A DNA stretch of 64,000 bases from positions 42,887,152-42,951,151 of the forward strand of contig OX381720.1 in NCBI GenBank assembly GCA_947462335.1, in the 5' to 3' direction. This DNA is from Harmothoe impar (lineage: Eukaryota; Annelida; Polychaeta; Phyllodocida; Polynoidae). A program made the position numbers and the translations under genes. Shown in pieces: positions 48,960 to 61,749 of this stretch (position 1 is the stretch's first letter; each line of letters starts with the position of its first letter). Under the pieces are notes generated by a model that was not told the origin of the DNA, ran no database searches, and saw nothing but the letters and a program-made list of their open reading frames with translations.

Positions 48960-50629
48960 TGTACACGTAAACCAAGTGGTCATTTCACTTTTAATCAACA
49001 CTGACAAGATGTTTATCAATGTTGATCAACCAGCTATCAATGTTGATTAAATCTATGTGCCCGCCTGAGGATTATTCTTTATATCCTTATTGAGAATCGA
49101 GCCCAGTGCAGACATATTTATAAGTTCTATCTTTTTTTCTGAAGTCAGGTCAAAATGGAGCTATAACGATGATTGTGTTTTCATCTCTAATGCATTCGCA
49201 CTACATGGTACCACATTTACCATACAGAGTCCTACCAATTCGCTAGAGAGTTAGGCTGAGGTGCCACAGTACAGTGCCAGTGGTGCAGTTGAAGGGTGGA
49301 TCCAAACCCTGCTGCTTTCAACAACGGGTGTGCGGGTGTAAGTAGTATAGGGAGAGGGTCCTAAGACGATGGCATCTAAAAATTGCGTGTCGTCTTACTT
49401 AAATCCCCACATCCCCTAGGGTACCGATCCCGGCTCCACTCCGAATGTTACTGTCGAATCACAACTCTTACCCTTAAGAAGTATGTGTACAACAGAAACC
49501 TGCAGCACATCTACAGTGCAGCACTCCTCCCCTCACCCTGTGTGCCATACACCATGTGAACACCGACAACAGGGCAGAGTAAGGATTAACTACGGAAGAC
49601 TTCATTAATTAAACAAATAAATGTGCAGCCATAAACAGGCATAATCTCTCCCTGAAACATTAAGTCCCTGTTATGAGTGTGGGTAAATATTTCATTTCAG
49701 GCTTCATGTATTTGATAGCTCCTCCTGGCTGTGGGTTATCGCCTCCTCCAGGGGAGGGGGTAGGTGCTGCTGAGACGCCTGGAGGCCCATTTAACATTGA
49801 TAATACAATTTTCCCTACACTACTCGACCCTACACAGAGGGTCTAATATGGAGAATGTTTATACAGAGTAGGTGAGGTAGACAGGACTTACCATATATCT
49901 AAAGGTAATATAATATGACTGTTACCCCGGTACACTTTATTATACATAGATATCCCTGTCAACATCCCCAACAGGATATTGAATAGGTCTATAGTATAGA
50001 CACGTAGAGGTAGGGGGTGGCTAACGATATGGTTATTATATGGAGGAGGGATCAACCTGGGCAGGCATATCCTGAATAAGGGGGTAGGGGTAATATCCTT
50101 ATTCACGGGGGGAGAACTGTGTGAGCCGCTGTCATCATGAATATGTAAGACAGCAGACAAGAGGATTGTTCAGCCAACCTCACCTCACCTCCACTGCCTC
50201 CGCCTCCCACTGCCTCTTTCACCCCCCCCCCCCATCCTCTTCCCCACCTCCAACCCTGGAGGAGGTAGAGGGAGGGAGTTAAAGCATGACCCCTTTTCCT
50301 CCAGTGGATGAGGTGTTAGTGTCGCTGCACGTCGGTAGGGGGAGGGGGCGACGTGTGTAAAATGACATCCTATAGTGGCCACCTTACTACCCGTCCCCAC
50401 CTACCAAGGCAGCAATCTCGCCACCACCCCACCCCATCCCCATCCCAGCCACCAACCGTCTCTGTCTGTGATTGCCCATTGTGCAAATGTGTGTCAAATA
50501 TTCGGCTTAGGACATGGGACTATCTCTATAGGATTCTCTGGTAAAGAGCCCCCATCTAGATCTTTCTATAATATTTACAGTCAGGGAATAGATGTATAAT
50601 GGTTGCCGAAAACATGTGTGTGTACATGC
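48960..50629. other. Non-coding spacer
   Basis: Near 48990-49050, TTAATCAACA / TGTTGATTAA words form a small inverted and tandem cluster. GC-rich C-biased sequence lies at 50180-50450. No exon can be supported. Confidence 0.4.
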
Positions 50630-51041
50630 TTAGGCCACCTTTTTTTGATAACTTGGATTACGGGCACTCAGAGCCAATATTTTGGGGGGCGGGAGGGAAA
50701 AAAAAGAAAAAAAAAAGCTGCCATTTAGTACTAAAATTTTCCAGGGGCGGGAGGAAAAAAAAAAAAAAAAAAAAAGCATTCAAAAAGTCTTGTTTTGGCT
50801 ATTAAATGTAGGTATATTGAGAGATAATGAAGGTGTATCGAGAAATATTCCCAATTTTGAAAGCCTAATTCTGGGTGTCTGCCTGTCAGCATGGCCTTTT
50901 TTTTTTTTTTTTGCTAAAATTCTCAAAAAATCCCAGCGGAGGGGGGTAAAAAAAAAAAAAAAAAATTTTTTTTTTTTTACAAAATGCCAAAATTTCCATC
51001 GGCGGATCCGTAATCCAAGTTATCAGAATAAAACGGCCTTA
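50630..51041. mobile_element. MITE (TAAGGCC...TGATAACTTGGATTACGG family), copy 2
   Basis: Begins TTAGGCCACC, T-run, GATAACTTGGATTACGG and ends CCGTAATCCAAGTTATCA-GAATAAAACGGCCTTA (read in parts), matching 35701-36030 in order and termini. Here it is not nested. It has longer A and T runs and the same two A-rich GGGCGGGAGG units. TTA borders both ends, which may be the target duplication. Confidence 0.8.
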
Positions 51042-53177
51042 TCAACGTAGATATCATGGGCCCTGGGGCATGTACATTGTCACAAATGTAGTATTGTCAC
51101 AAATATGTATCTTTACAATGTATAAGGCATTAGAATGTCATCGACAGCTACTGAATGTGGTTTTCGAAAGCCTCTATTTATATTCATGCGTACACAACAC
51201 TGTACTTTGTTGTAGCAGAAAGGTATACTTCAGATAAATACAACTCAATACTGTCAACGACCGATTGTATATTCAAAGTCCAAATGGAGGTTATTCCCTG
51301 AGGGTTATGTGCAGTAAATTCTCGTGTGACTTGTCATACAAACAGGAACATCACACGGTTATCTGGCTGACCAGTTACTGCCCCCTGTTGGTGAGACTAG
51401 CTGACTTGATAAGGATAATAAAGTGGTCGTAGACAGGGTGGGGGCAGGCCCATAGGTGTCCTTACTTTAGCACGTGATAAGGGTACTGAGGCCATGTTAT
51501 CTCGACCCCTCCCCCCCCCCATCTCATACACACCACCACACGACTTCTACCTTATACTGTGTCATGGAACTATTGGCAGTGAGTGAACATGACAAACCTT
51601 AAAGTAATACTTAGAGTAACTGATACTTGTGCTTTGTCATATGTCCCTGAATATTTCCTAACATGGCTTAAATTCCCTCCTCCCTCTAGTGAACTTCTAA
51701 TCCGGTATTGAGTATCCCCCCTCCTTTCTGTGCTGCTAAATTGCGACACTGCAGTTTTTTTTGCAGTTTTATTGTTTGGTTATGAATCCGAGACTTTTAC
51801 ACCGGCATGTGATGGACCGACTATACTATACGGCCTTCCCGTCATACCTCAGCGTCGGTTCCAGTCTCCGCCGCCAGGGGAAACCAGCGGAAGTTGCAGG
51901 TCATTAGCGCCCTATGATGCATAGCGCGGGGCACGGGTTGTCGTGGTGATGGTCTATGATGCTTCCAACACTCCCCCCCCCCCCTCCACCCAGACGACGG
52001 CCACTTCACTGCCTGCCAGACCACTGCATGGAGGAGCCGGGCTCTCTATACATTACATCGTATAGATAGGCCTCCCGGCCGCCAACCAACTGATTATACT
52101 AACGGTATTATAGGGCGCAGCCACAAAGCAGTTGATTGCACAGCAACTACATTGTATATCCTGAACACATGGGGTAAAGGATATAAAATGAAGCACTGAA
52201 TAAGGCTATGACGACCATCTGATTTGATATCTAGAATAGAACTCTAATTAGTATCAAAGGAAATCAATGAAATGCATTTTCTACAAAGGTATTGGTCAAT
52301 GTCATGCAAGCTAATGGTACAGTAGGGACCCATGCGGAACGTACATACTTGATCCACATGTCTACGTCCACATGTATTCTATCTAAGGTTCCAGTCTGGA
52401 GAAAGAGATTACCAGTTTTATTATTCTACTTATTGGATTCTAGACTTCATGATGATACGATATAAGGCACAGATGATATTATATGTGCTGGGGCTTGTAT
52501 CATACTTTCTATGAGTGAACAATGTCACCACCAGCCGATAGTTGAACAATGTGGACTGTAATATCTACTTGATGCCTAGATAAAGACTGCTGGGAATCTT
52601 ATACATCTAAAACAGCAGTGATATCTATACGTATCCTTTACGTGGACATACTTCCACTGTCTCACCCGCTCAAGTAGGCCTATATAGATGGTGGTTCAGG
52701 GCTCTCTCCTTTGACGTATACCTGCGATACCGATTCGGCACAATACATGAAGACTGAGAACAAATGATGTGGCATGCTACACACAAAGCAGACACTCTCA
52801 AATGTCCTTGGGCAACATGGCAAGCGATTTTTGATAGTCCAAACGCATGAACAGAGTTCTTAAATAGCTTATACTTATCATACGGTACACCCACACGCAA
52901 TACTGAGACTGCACCTATCACGGAAAAAGAAAGTTAGAAACACTATCCGCTACTTCTTGCATACCCCGTGCATCATTTGAATTTTTCAACTGGCAAGGAG
53001 AACCACCAGGAAGGAAAAGTTGAATCAGTAATGATCAAAGTCAAATGGGCCCGCTAGACGTGGCATGGCCAGTGCTATAGTGAGGGCCCATGGGACATGT
53101 GGTGAGGTCGTTAGAAGTCATCAATCTTGGGATGGAGAAAAGCGCGGCAGCACCTGAATAGGGGGAGGTAGGGTCCC
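51042..53177. other. Non-coding spacer
   Basis: No open frame above 83 codons. A CTGCCCCCTGTTGG word at 51376-51389 is close to a CTCF-type motif (one mismatch), which is weak evidence by itself. GC rises at 51830-52080. Confidence 0.35.
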
Positions 53178-53247
53178 ATAGAGATAGATAAAGATGCAGT
53201 GGTCAGCACAGGTCAGCCCTGACCACTTCGTCTTTATCTATCTCTAT
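53178..53247. ncRNA. Pre-miRNA-like hairpin (70 nt, 29-bp stem)
   Basis: The arm 53178-53206 pairs with 53219-53247 along all 29 positions except one C-U mismatch, with one G-U wobble, around a 12-nt loop (CACAGGTCAGCC). Length, stem and loop fit an animal miRNA precursor, and either strand would fold. I do not recognise the arms as a known miRNA. Against: the stem is more perfect than many precursors, so a young inverted duplication or a tiny MITE is possible, and no expression evidence is available. Confidence 0.4.
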
Positions 53248-55250
53248 TACAAAAAGCTGACTGCATTTACTATATAGTTAGATAGAGAAGCTGGCTTAGA
53301 GCTCTTCTTCATAGGAAGGTTAAGATTCTGTCTGCTAGGGGTGTGAAGGTAAGATGATTGAATTAAACAGAGGAACTGGGACAAATAACTGTCCATGGAA
53401 AATGCAACAGAAGCAATACTCTCTCCTACTGAGGCCTAATCAATGGATGTCTCAAGGGTCAATTACACGATAGAATACATTGTCATGTATGCTACAGTAC
53501 ATTAAATTATTAACAGTGGCCATGAAGTAAATCCCGGGAGTAAATCACTGTGCCTTCCTCTGCACCTCACAATATGTAACCTTAACTGCAGCATGAGAGC
53601 CATGGACAGATGAGCTCTCCCCCCCTCCCCCATTGTTCACCTTCAGCCGTTCAGTGTCATCAAAACACAATTGGGAAGTGAAGGAGTCACAGTCAATATT
53701 AACTTACACATGCACAATGCTGTACAGAGGTGCAGATGTTAAGTATGCAGCATCTCTTCTATACACAATATCCATCACCATACCCACAGGCTGCTGTCAG
53801 CCCTTGTCGGCTTTATCTCACCGCCGCCATTTGTAATTATGACAGCCGTCTTTCCATCCCATAATAGGCCTATTTCCTTCCCGGCCTGCCTAGCGCTGCC
53901 TCCATTTGACACAGCTTCTGTGCCCATCACACATAGTGTAGCACAAGTTATCATGTTTTAAGCATCCGCAATCTAATTCTTAATCATCACTGATAATGAA
54001 AGCACTTAGAGTTACTAGTACCCATGTTGTGAATGTGTACCTCAACCTGTACAGTATTCACAGCTCGGCGGAAAGAGCCGCCTTGTTGGCTGTGGTGGTC
54101 TGAAAATTGGAGAATGGCAATCTTTTATAAGAGGATTACATCGCTCATGGCCCTCTCATCTTTGTCGAGGGTATTAGGCATGAGGGGACAGAACATGAAC
54201 GGTATCAGAGAAAGGGGATTAAAATGAGGCACTATTTAGCTCCTTCTATGTTGTCTGTGTGAATGCTTAAGGCGTATTTAAATTGGAGAATGCAATCAGA
54301 AGATGCAAATTGGCTGAGCTGACAGGGCGACATTGGTCCTTGGACGACCTCCCCTTTATCTTCTTAGAGACTCTTGGTGTCAAAAAATCTATGTTAGCTC
54401 GTCTGTACAATGATTGCTGTTGACTCAATTTACTCTCTAGGCCTATAGGCTTATATCCAGTGGAAACACTCTTAAAATGATCCTAAAGGTGGGCCTTATC
54501 TTTATACTGTAGACCCATTTAACTTGTGTCTGTAAATGACCTCGGAATGACATTAGTTACTAGGATGCACTTCCATTCACTGTCCCCAGGAACCTACAGA
54601 TCAGACTCGTTCAGTAGCTATGGATACAATCTCCTTGTTCTTAGTCCACATATCACGGATCACATAGATGATAAGATATGGCTCTTACACCGTTGGATAA
54701 GCCATCGGTACAGTGATTGTGATCAGCATGCCTTTGGAATAATATCAAAATACTTTCTCTCGAGATCGTATAGAAACAGAAGAATAAAAACAATAAATCC
54801 TACATAAAAAGCCTTTTGACACCGAGTCTCTCGGGCCTCCACATGGGAGCAGGGCTAGGGCTATGGGCCAGAGTAGGACACCTCCAGGGCATAAACATGT
54901 CAGTATTAACATTGACATGCAAGCCATTTACATGTCACCCACACAGCATGTCATTTCACATGTGACTCTTCATGTGAGCAGGTCTAGATATGAGGTTATG
55001 TTTTGTGAGCAGCTCCCAAACAGAAAGGTCGAACTGCAGAATTGGCAGTGTGGTTATAATGTGATGTTCTCTGTATTGGTGTTGTATTGGGTTTGGATCA
55101 TTCTGAGAATGTTAATACCAAATAGAGCGATGTTCTACCCCATTTTATCATGAATGACCATAGTCCTCCCATTTATTTGTATACTACAATTAATATGTGA
55201 TGCCTATTTCTACAATACGCATTAGTTAGAAACTTTATCACTCTTATCGA
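53248..55250. other. Non-coding spacer
   Basis: Unique sequence without repeats. The longest frame is 93 codons (54526-54807), unrecognised. No splice pair of good quality. Confidence 0.4.
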
Positions 55251-55404
55251 GCATCTTATATAGATGCAGTTTACAGGTGTCTGTATCTTGCATAGATACA
55301 TAACTAACAACCGATCTGCTAGATGGGTGACTGTATCTTATATAGATACAGCACTCGACATACTATGTGCACCCACCTCTACAGGTGCCTGTATTTTGTG
55401 TAGA
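55251..55404. repeat. Four spaced palindromes of the CTGTATCTTATATAGATACA type
   Basis: GCATCTTATATAGATGC at 55251, CTGTATCTTGCATAGATACA at 55281, CTGTATCTTATATAGATACA at 55331, and a worn CTGTATTTTGTGTAGA at 55389. Each is preceded by GGTG(T/A/C)-like sequence, so the unit is a longer diverged repeat with spacing of 30-58 bp. Confidence 0.7.
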
Positions 55405-55406
55405 AC

Positions 55407-55526
55407 CAGTGGCGTAGGACTAGGGGCAGGGGAGGGGCCACCTCTCCTGCAAACACTCTATTTCTATACAATTCCAATATAAGCACCCCTCTCCCGCCCC
55501 ATGAAGATTTGCCTCCTACGTCGTTT
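55407..55526. mobile_element. Short hAT-like MITE (CAGTGGCGTAG terminus)
   Basis: The left end CAGTGGCGTAGGACTAGGGG is a common hAT-type terminus. The right end, read in reverse complement, is ACGTAGGAGGCAAATCTTCA-TGGGGCGGG, closely similar to the left end of the 57508 element. No clear 8-bp target duplication remains. Confidence 0.6.
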
Positions 55527-57507
55527 ACAACTATCTCTTACTGATCCCGTATTCTCTGACCACTCCTGCAGCCCTTACCTGGGGGGTGGCCAAACCACAC
55601 CTTGGCACACCACAATGGTATATAACTGTTAAAGGGGTAGGTAGTAGGTACACGTCCTTGTATCCAGACAATGTGTCCAAGTCAAACAGTAAGACCAAGA
55701 TATGCAGTGATCGATCAGCCTGGAAGCCAAAAAGAAGTTGAAGCTGGATTATATGTATTCTTGTCATACATATTATGTATAATATAATCCATCATGTAGT
55801 ATGTATAGTATTCAAAATAGATTTCTTTTCACTCCTGCAAATGTAAATTTATTTCAACCATGAATCTATATAAATACCATGTATTCCTCAGTCCAAAATC
55901 GAGCTAATATGCAGGACCATTGCTGAAAAGTTTTAAGCTAGAGAATACAAATGTGATGATGTTGTAGGATGGGTAGCCCTTGTCGTGACCGCCTACTATT
56001 CAGTCTGCCAAGCAAGGCAAGCCTTCAAAGCTGCATTTATATGTTATATGGTGTGTGTATAGGTATATCTATCTGTGGTGGTAGGGATGTGGGTAGAGGG
56101 GTGTGTGTCTAACCATAACGAAAGGGAATGGTCTACAGAATATACACTTATGCCATTGTATATTCTGTGATACCTAATTCTATAGGAAACCCATTACTCT
56201 GGGGGTAGGATATGGGAGAACATGATGGAAAATGGAAATGAATTGATCATGGGGAGGAAAGAAGAACATGCCAGGGGGATTAATCTCTTGGGTGGTTTGT
56301 TTGTAGTTCATTAGAATCCTATAATATAGTGTTGCCCAGCCCTCATGCCATGTCAGATAGAATGAATCAGCCCTACGTACAATATACCAGACCCAGTATG
56401 GTCTGCCAGAGATGGAACATAAACCATGATTGTGGGTGATGTAGGCTGTTTTGATGACTAGAGGATATTGATGTAGGCTGGTAGTACAGAGGGGACCAGA
56501 CGCAGGGTTTGAAATAGTCCAGTCCATATGGTGGAACATTTTCTCGGTGCTACAAACCCTCGGCTGATATCTATATCAAAATGCTATGATTACGACGATG
56601 AGAAATAAATGTCTAAAACCACTTATTAGAATACATTTCATTGAATGGAGACCCCATTAATCTAATCAAGACATCGTTAGACCCCGTACACTGTTAACCA
56701 GTGCACACATTCAGAATAACCCACAGAGGCCACTACGCCACATGTAGAAGAACCTGCGTGGACAAGTATGCTTCTTGCTGAAGTCTGACACTAATTGCTA
56801 TAACTCTATCTTCAACAAACAATAGGTTTTAATGTTAGAAGCAGGTTCTTACTTGACAAAAACCACAAACATATTCTGCGGTAAAATAAGTTAAAACAAG
56901 CCTATATTTCATCTGAACCAATCTCATTGTTTATCAGCAATCAATAATGACTCAGCATTGCGGCAACAGGCTATGACTAGATCGGACCACCACCCTCTGT
57001 ATACACACATATCTGACTAATCTGGTGCCACCCTATAGATGTGTAATCCCCAGATCATCCCACCACCACCCACACCACCCACACTGGAGGTGAGTCAGTG
57101 GTGCAGACACTGAACACTCCCTCCTCTTGTACTTGACCCATGAGTCCTCCTTGTTTCATCAACAGGACTTATACCAGTGGTCAGAATCTAGTGGGAGATA
57201 CCAGGGGAATAATGTGATATTAATCATCCATGATTATTGCCTGGCAATGCCTGGCTCAGCTGTGGCTTTGCCGACATGTCTTCGGGCTGAATTCCGGTGA
57301 CGTCTTAATGGAGTCGTGCAGAATGCTTTCATTGCCAAGAGCTTTTACCTGCAATAGATTTCCTGTCACTATTACTCAAATCATCTGGCAAATTGAAAGT
57401 GAATACTGTATGAAGATATGGATTTAAACAATTTCTAAAGCTCCCCAAATCCCATTTTAGACACACTTATATATGTATAAAGTTCGTTACTGGTTATGGC
57501 CATGACT

Positions 57508-57856
57508 CAGAGGCGTAGAATACAAATCTTCAATGGGGGGGGGGGGGGGGGGGCAGGGGGGCCCACCCGAACCAGCCTTAAACAATTGGTTTTAAGTATG
57601 ATGGTGTATAAATACATGCTTGTATTATATGTGTATAAAAAAGTAGTTCTGAGCCCCTTTAGTTCTGATGGGTGGGCCCAAGCAACTTTGCCCCCACTCT
57701 TCCCTATGTGGGAGAGGCACGATTTAGGTAATGTGTGTATTATAGTATAGGGTCTTGGCACTTTTTTTTTGGGGGGGGGGGGCAAACATATTTAGCCCCC
57801 CCCCTCCTCTGTGATTGGGGGGGGGGGCCCTGGCCCCCCTTTTTCCAACGCCACTG
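57508..57856. mobile_element. hAT-like MITE (CAGAGGCG...CGCCACTG), 349 bp
   Basis: Left end CAGAGGCGTAGAATACAAAT, right end CCTTTTTCCAACGCCACTG-type inverted counterpart, with G- and C-runs just inside both ends. TGACT directly flanks both sides (57503-57507 and 57857-57861), a perfect 5-bp duplication, which is shorter than the 8 bp usual for hAT. The termini relate it to 55407-55526. Confidence 0.7.
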
Positions 57857-60540
57857 TGACTTACATCCAAGTAAAGGGAGGACTTAAAAACAATCATGTA
57901 CATGCCTGAATCCAAAATAAGCATTGTATCGCCAGGGAATTTGACATTTGACTATGCGGTGAATACTGAATAAAGATAGGCGTATTATTTAGTGAACTGT
58001 AGGCTATAGTTTTTTTCGTATGTCAAGTAATACAACAATGTGCCGAGATTCGTATATAGAATTCACTACGCCCTTTGGGGACTGGCCAAAGGATCACTTA
58101 GAGAATCGCAATATGACACCCAAACAATGAGTTACGTTTTGGGTTCAGATAAATACCGGACACTGCCACAATATAAGAATTGGCAAGGCAAAAAAAGCAA
58201 AGCTATAGCTCAATGTTTTGTACTTCTAGCACAGCATTAGAAGATACAATGCACATTTGTATACTAAAGTAGAGAATTGAGCATCGCCTACCGTGATAGC
58301 GATATCAGCATATTCAATATAGATGGAATCCATCATCCCTGGGGAAACGGCAGTCATCTGGTCAACTCCTGCTTCCGGAATCTTTAGAAAAACGACACCA
58401 AAGGGAGCTTAGGTATCTGCTTTTTCCCTCCTCGCAATTTGATAGTAGCATTTGGGAGGAAGGATGGACCCGTGAGACTGCTAGCTGCTAATACTCTTGG
58501 GGTTGTGTATAGGAGGTGTATATATATATATACTTGGAAGTCTATAGCCGAAATCCCATTATTGGTATAATGGTGCGAAAACTCAGGTAGCGTGGATATA
58601 TACATTGGACCAATGTCAGCCATGATCGCTGGTTTATAAGCACAACATGATAATGCCAATATAAGAATTACATCCAGTCACACGGAAAGGCCTGTAGGTA
58701 ACGGGACCAGTGCTCAAGTCAGAGAGGGGAGAAGTCAGAATTCTGATATTGGCAAATTCCTCAGACGTACTCTGAAGTATTCGACTCTGCTATCAGAGAA
58801 CACCCAAGGGTACACTCTCTGAAATCAATATTGGTTTACTTATTGAAACAACAGACATCTTGCTTTCAGGAGATATACTTTAGTGAATTTAGGACACAAA
58901 ATAGGCCTTCATGACATTGCACCATAATGCACTATCCCCGAATATAGGCAATTGGTGATATGGGCATATGATGAATTGGGCATATCAATGACTATAGAAT
59001 TAGAACTTTTGTATGTTTACCTCATCCTTCCATAAAAGCAATATACATGTATTAGGTATTAGGGTATATAGGTACACAAAGTTAATTAATATCTGCATAC
59101 AAATTAATTTGCATATCACTTCTAAAGAGGAGCAACCAAGACGATGCTTTTCTTATCTGAGGAAGGAGCAACATATACTTTACCACTTTGTTAGACCAGT
59201 GCTCTATATGCTCAGGTGGCAAGACCTTGAACATTAGACCCTGTCTAGCTCCAGATAACACCTCTATAACCACATAGCCGTAAGCAATTCTACACCAAAG
59301 CCTGCCTTAACAGCCTTAAGGCACACAGCCTGCAGGGGACGCCCTGGAGGGGGCTGACAGCTGATAACATTAGAAGCCGTGTGGTGTGTCATCCACCCTG
59401 CTCCTGGTCCCCTCCTCCTGTTGGTAATGCTGTTATTGATGGCCGTCTTCAATTCAATTATTTACACTGCTGGCGTTACCATGTATTATGTCGGGACGTG
59501 GTGGCCGGGCGGGCCGGCAGCAAGACATTGCAGTTGGATCCCCCTCTCCACTTTGCAGTCGTTTCCGCGTCTTTAATTGTTTATTTTAATGTGTGTTGCC
59601 CTTTTTCATCTGCCTTGAGCAATTAAAGGGGATTGCTCGCATTCTGCTGTCCAACAACCTGTACATGCTTTTTTTGTGTCTGAAAACAGACCTCAACCTA
59701 GTTGAGCTGAATGTTGTTGCTGTCCCTAATAAAAGTAGTTGGGAAAAGTAGTTGGGAAAGGTAGTTGGCAATACTAGTTGAAAGCGTTACTTGGGAATCG
59801 TAGAGTGAAGACAATAGAATTATACATATTGTCTTGAACTGCCACAGACCCCTTGATGGTAAGGGTCGGGGTATAACAGAGGGAGGGGGTATTTGAGACT
59901 TTTAAAGCCATGAGAATTTGTGATTCGAGCAAAGCAAGAAAAGTTCAGCAATAGTTGACAGCTGCCTTGAGGGAGGCAGGACCTTTGCAAAGCCATTTGC
60001 AGGAAACAGGCAATTGGGACTAGACATTGGGGCAAGTTGGCTTTCAACACTTGGCTGTGGATGGAATGAATAATATATACCACCTTGAACTGATAATATA
60101 TAAGCCGTCTCTACAGGAGCGAGGAATACTTTGGTGAAAATAGCAGGACACAGGAACAGATTCTATATAAGGGACCATGGAAGGGCAGTATAGATCTAGA
60201 GGTGGACAGTGATTGTGTCCTGCTATTCTCACCATAGTATTGCTTTCACCTATATATCAGTTCTGGGTGCATTGTATAGAGGCAGCAGGGAAGTAGGCAC
60301 AGGAAGGAAGCAATTGGGTACAGGTGGTAGGGGACATGTATATAGGTTCTGTGGCTGCCAACGTTACCAGCGGGTGACTGGGTAGCGTGCCGAGTGGATG
60401 TCAGTAGATAACTACTGGACGCCAATAAGGACATGAGGAGAAATTGTCTATTTCCTTGGTGCCAGGAACGTGTGTAGGAGGATATGGCAAGCCATCAAGG
60501 AATAACCAGATATATGGCTACTCGTAAGGCATTGCCATTT
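57857..60540. other. Non-coding spacer
   Basis: A short tandem repeat (AAAGTAGTTGGGAA-type units, 59730-59770) and GC-richer sequence at 59330-59540. No supported exon. Confidence 0.4.
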
Positions 60541-61331
60541 AAACCGTCATCCCATAGAGACGGAGTGCTCTACTACGTATGGTGAGAGGCTGGCAGGGCT
60601 TAAGAGAATTCCTGGAGGGCTTGGGCATACACAGCTGAAGCCCACTGTACACAGCCTACACCTACACCCACACCACAGAGACCCACCACAAGGGGCGCAG
60701 GTGTCCAGTGTGTGTGGGGGACAGTGAGGCAGGGAGCTGCCACCACTGGTGGTGTACATGGTGAGCAGCAGTGTGCAGCTACAGGAGGAGGAGGACAGCA
60801 CCAGGACACCCTCCTAGTCACAGCCACACTACAGCACACAGGAGGAGTGTCTCCAGCACGACTACCACCACTACTACTGCCACCACCACCACTGGGGAGG
60901 GTTCCACTGTAGGCAGTCAGTGCCACCACCTACCAGCCAACCAGCCAACCACAGCCGCCTCCCCATCTTCACCCTCACTGCTCCCAGCATCACCACTTCC
61001 CGCCTGACTTCCCGGCCGGCCGTACGTACCGGCGCCAATACTGGGAGCATCTTGTGTTTTAGTCTGCCTTTAATTTCTGCTGATCATTCCTTGGTATAGG
61101 ATCTTGTGGGCAGTATCCACCCTTCGCTGGATTATCCAAAAGGAGTAAGGCAATACATTTGTGGTTCAATAGGAATGGGTGGGTCGCCTGGAGGTACAAG
61201 CGCCCTTAACGCCCACGCTTAAGGACATAGAAGCACGGTGCCATACGGCCCTGGAGGAATGAGGAGTGGCAGAGCCATCAGGGTGTTGCCAAACCAGCAG
61301 GGTACGGCTGGACACACTGGAGCGGCAGCCG
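60541..61331 (+). promoter_or_regulatory. GC-richer, possible promoter / 5' UTR region
   Basis: Triplet-rich sequence (CCACCACC, GGAGGAGG) at 60730-60910 and a CpG cluster near 61010-61035 (CCGGCCGGCCGTACGTACC). It ends with a donor-like CCG|GTGAGG at 61332, which could close a non-coding first exon upstream of the candidate exon at 61640. A TATA box is not evident. Composition and position are the only support. Confidence 0.25.
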
Positions 61332-61639
61332 GTGAGGAGATTTGCAGCAACAACAAGGCTTTCTCCTGCTCCTAGCAGCGCTGTGCTTGGATAGCGAGCA
61401 GTTGGATTATATAGTATATAGTAGAGGCATCTGTGAATTGCTCAACCATTAGGAGTATATATATAACAGCTAATGGTGTGGATGGATTTACCGGATTTAC
61501 TTCAATGTTATTATTGTCTATGATACAGGTGTGGAGCTCAATAGACTAAGGATACGGCTAGGATATATTCTCAGTTAACCCTTGTGATTATAAAGCCTCA
61601 AGGCCTTTGTTACTGGAGCTGTAACATACACCATTGCAG

Positions 61640-61749
61640 GTTACTTAAAGTGGCGTGTATTCCTACCTCACATATTGTGTTGTTACTACTCCGGATACTT
61701 ACCATCATGTCGGGATCATATATCAGCGGCCTTTTGTTGATGACAACAG
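61640..61749 (+). CDS. Candidate first coding exon with start codon and strong donor (partial)
   Basis: TTGCAG precedes 61640 and an excellent donor, CAG|GTAAGAA, follows 61749, framing 110 nt. The ATG at 61707 (context ACCATCATGT) gives MSGSYISGLLLMTT plus one base into the next exon, a short hydrophobic start that could be the beginning of a signal peptide or membrane segment. The acceptor has a poor pyrimidine tract, so the exon may instead start at a transcription start upstream. No downstream exon is identifiable before the window ends, so the gene product is unknown. Coding part is 61707-61749. Confidence 0.3.

Noticed and set aside
51376..51389. CTCF-like word CTGCCCCCTGTTGG
   Set aside because: One mismatch to a short degenerate consensus in a single spot is not enough to call a binding site.
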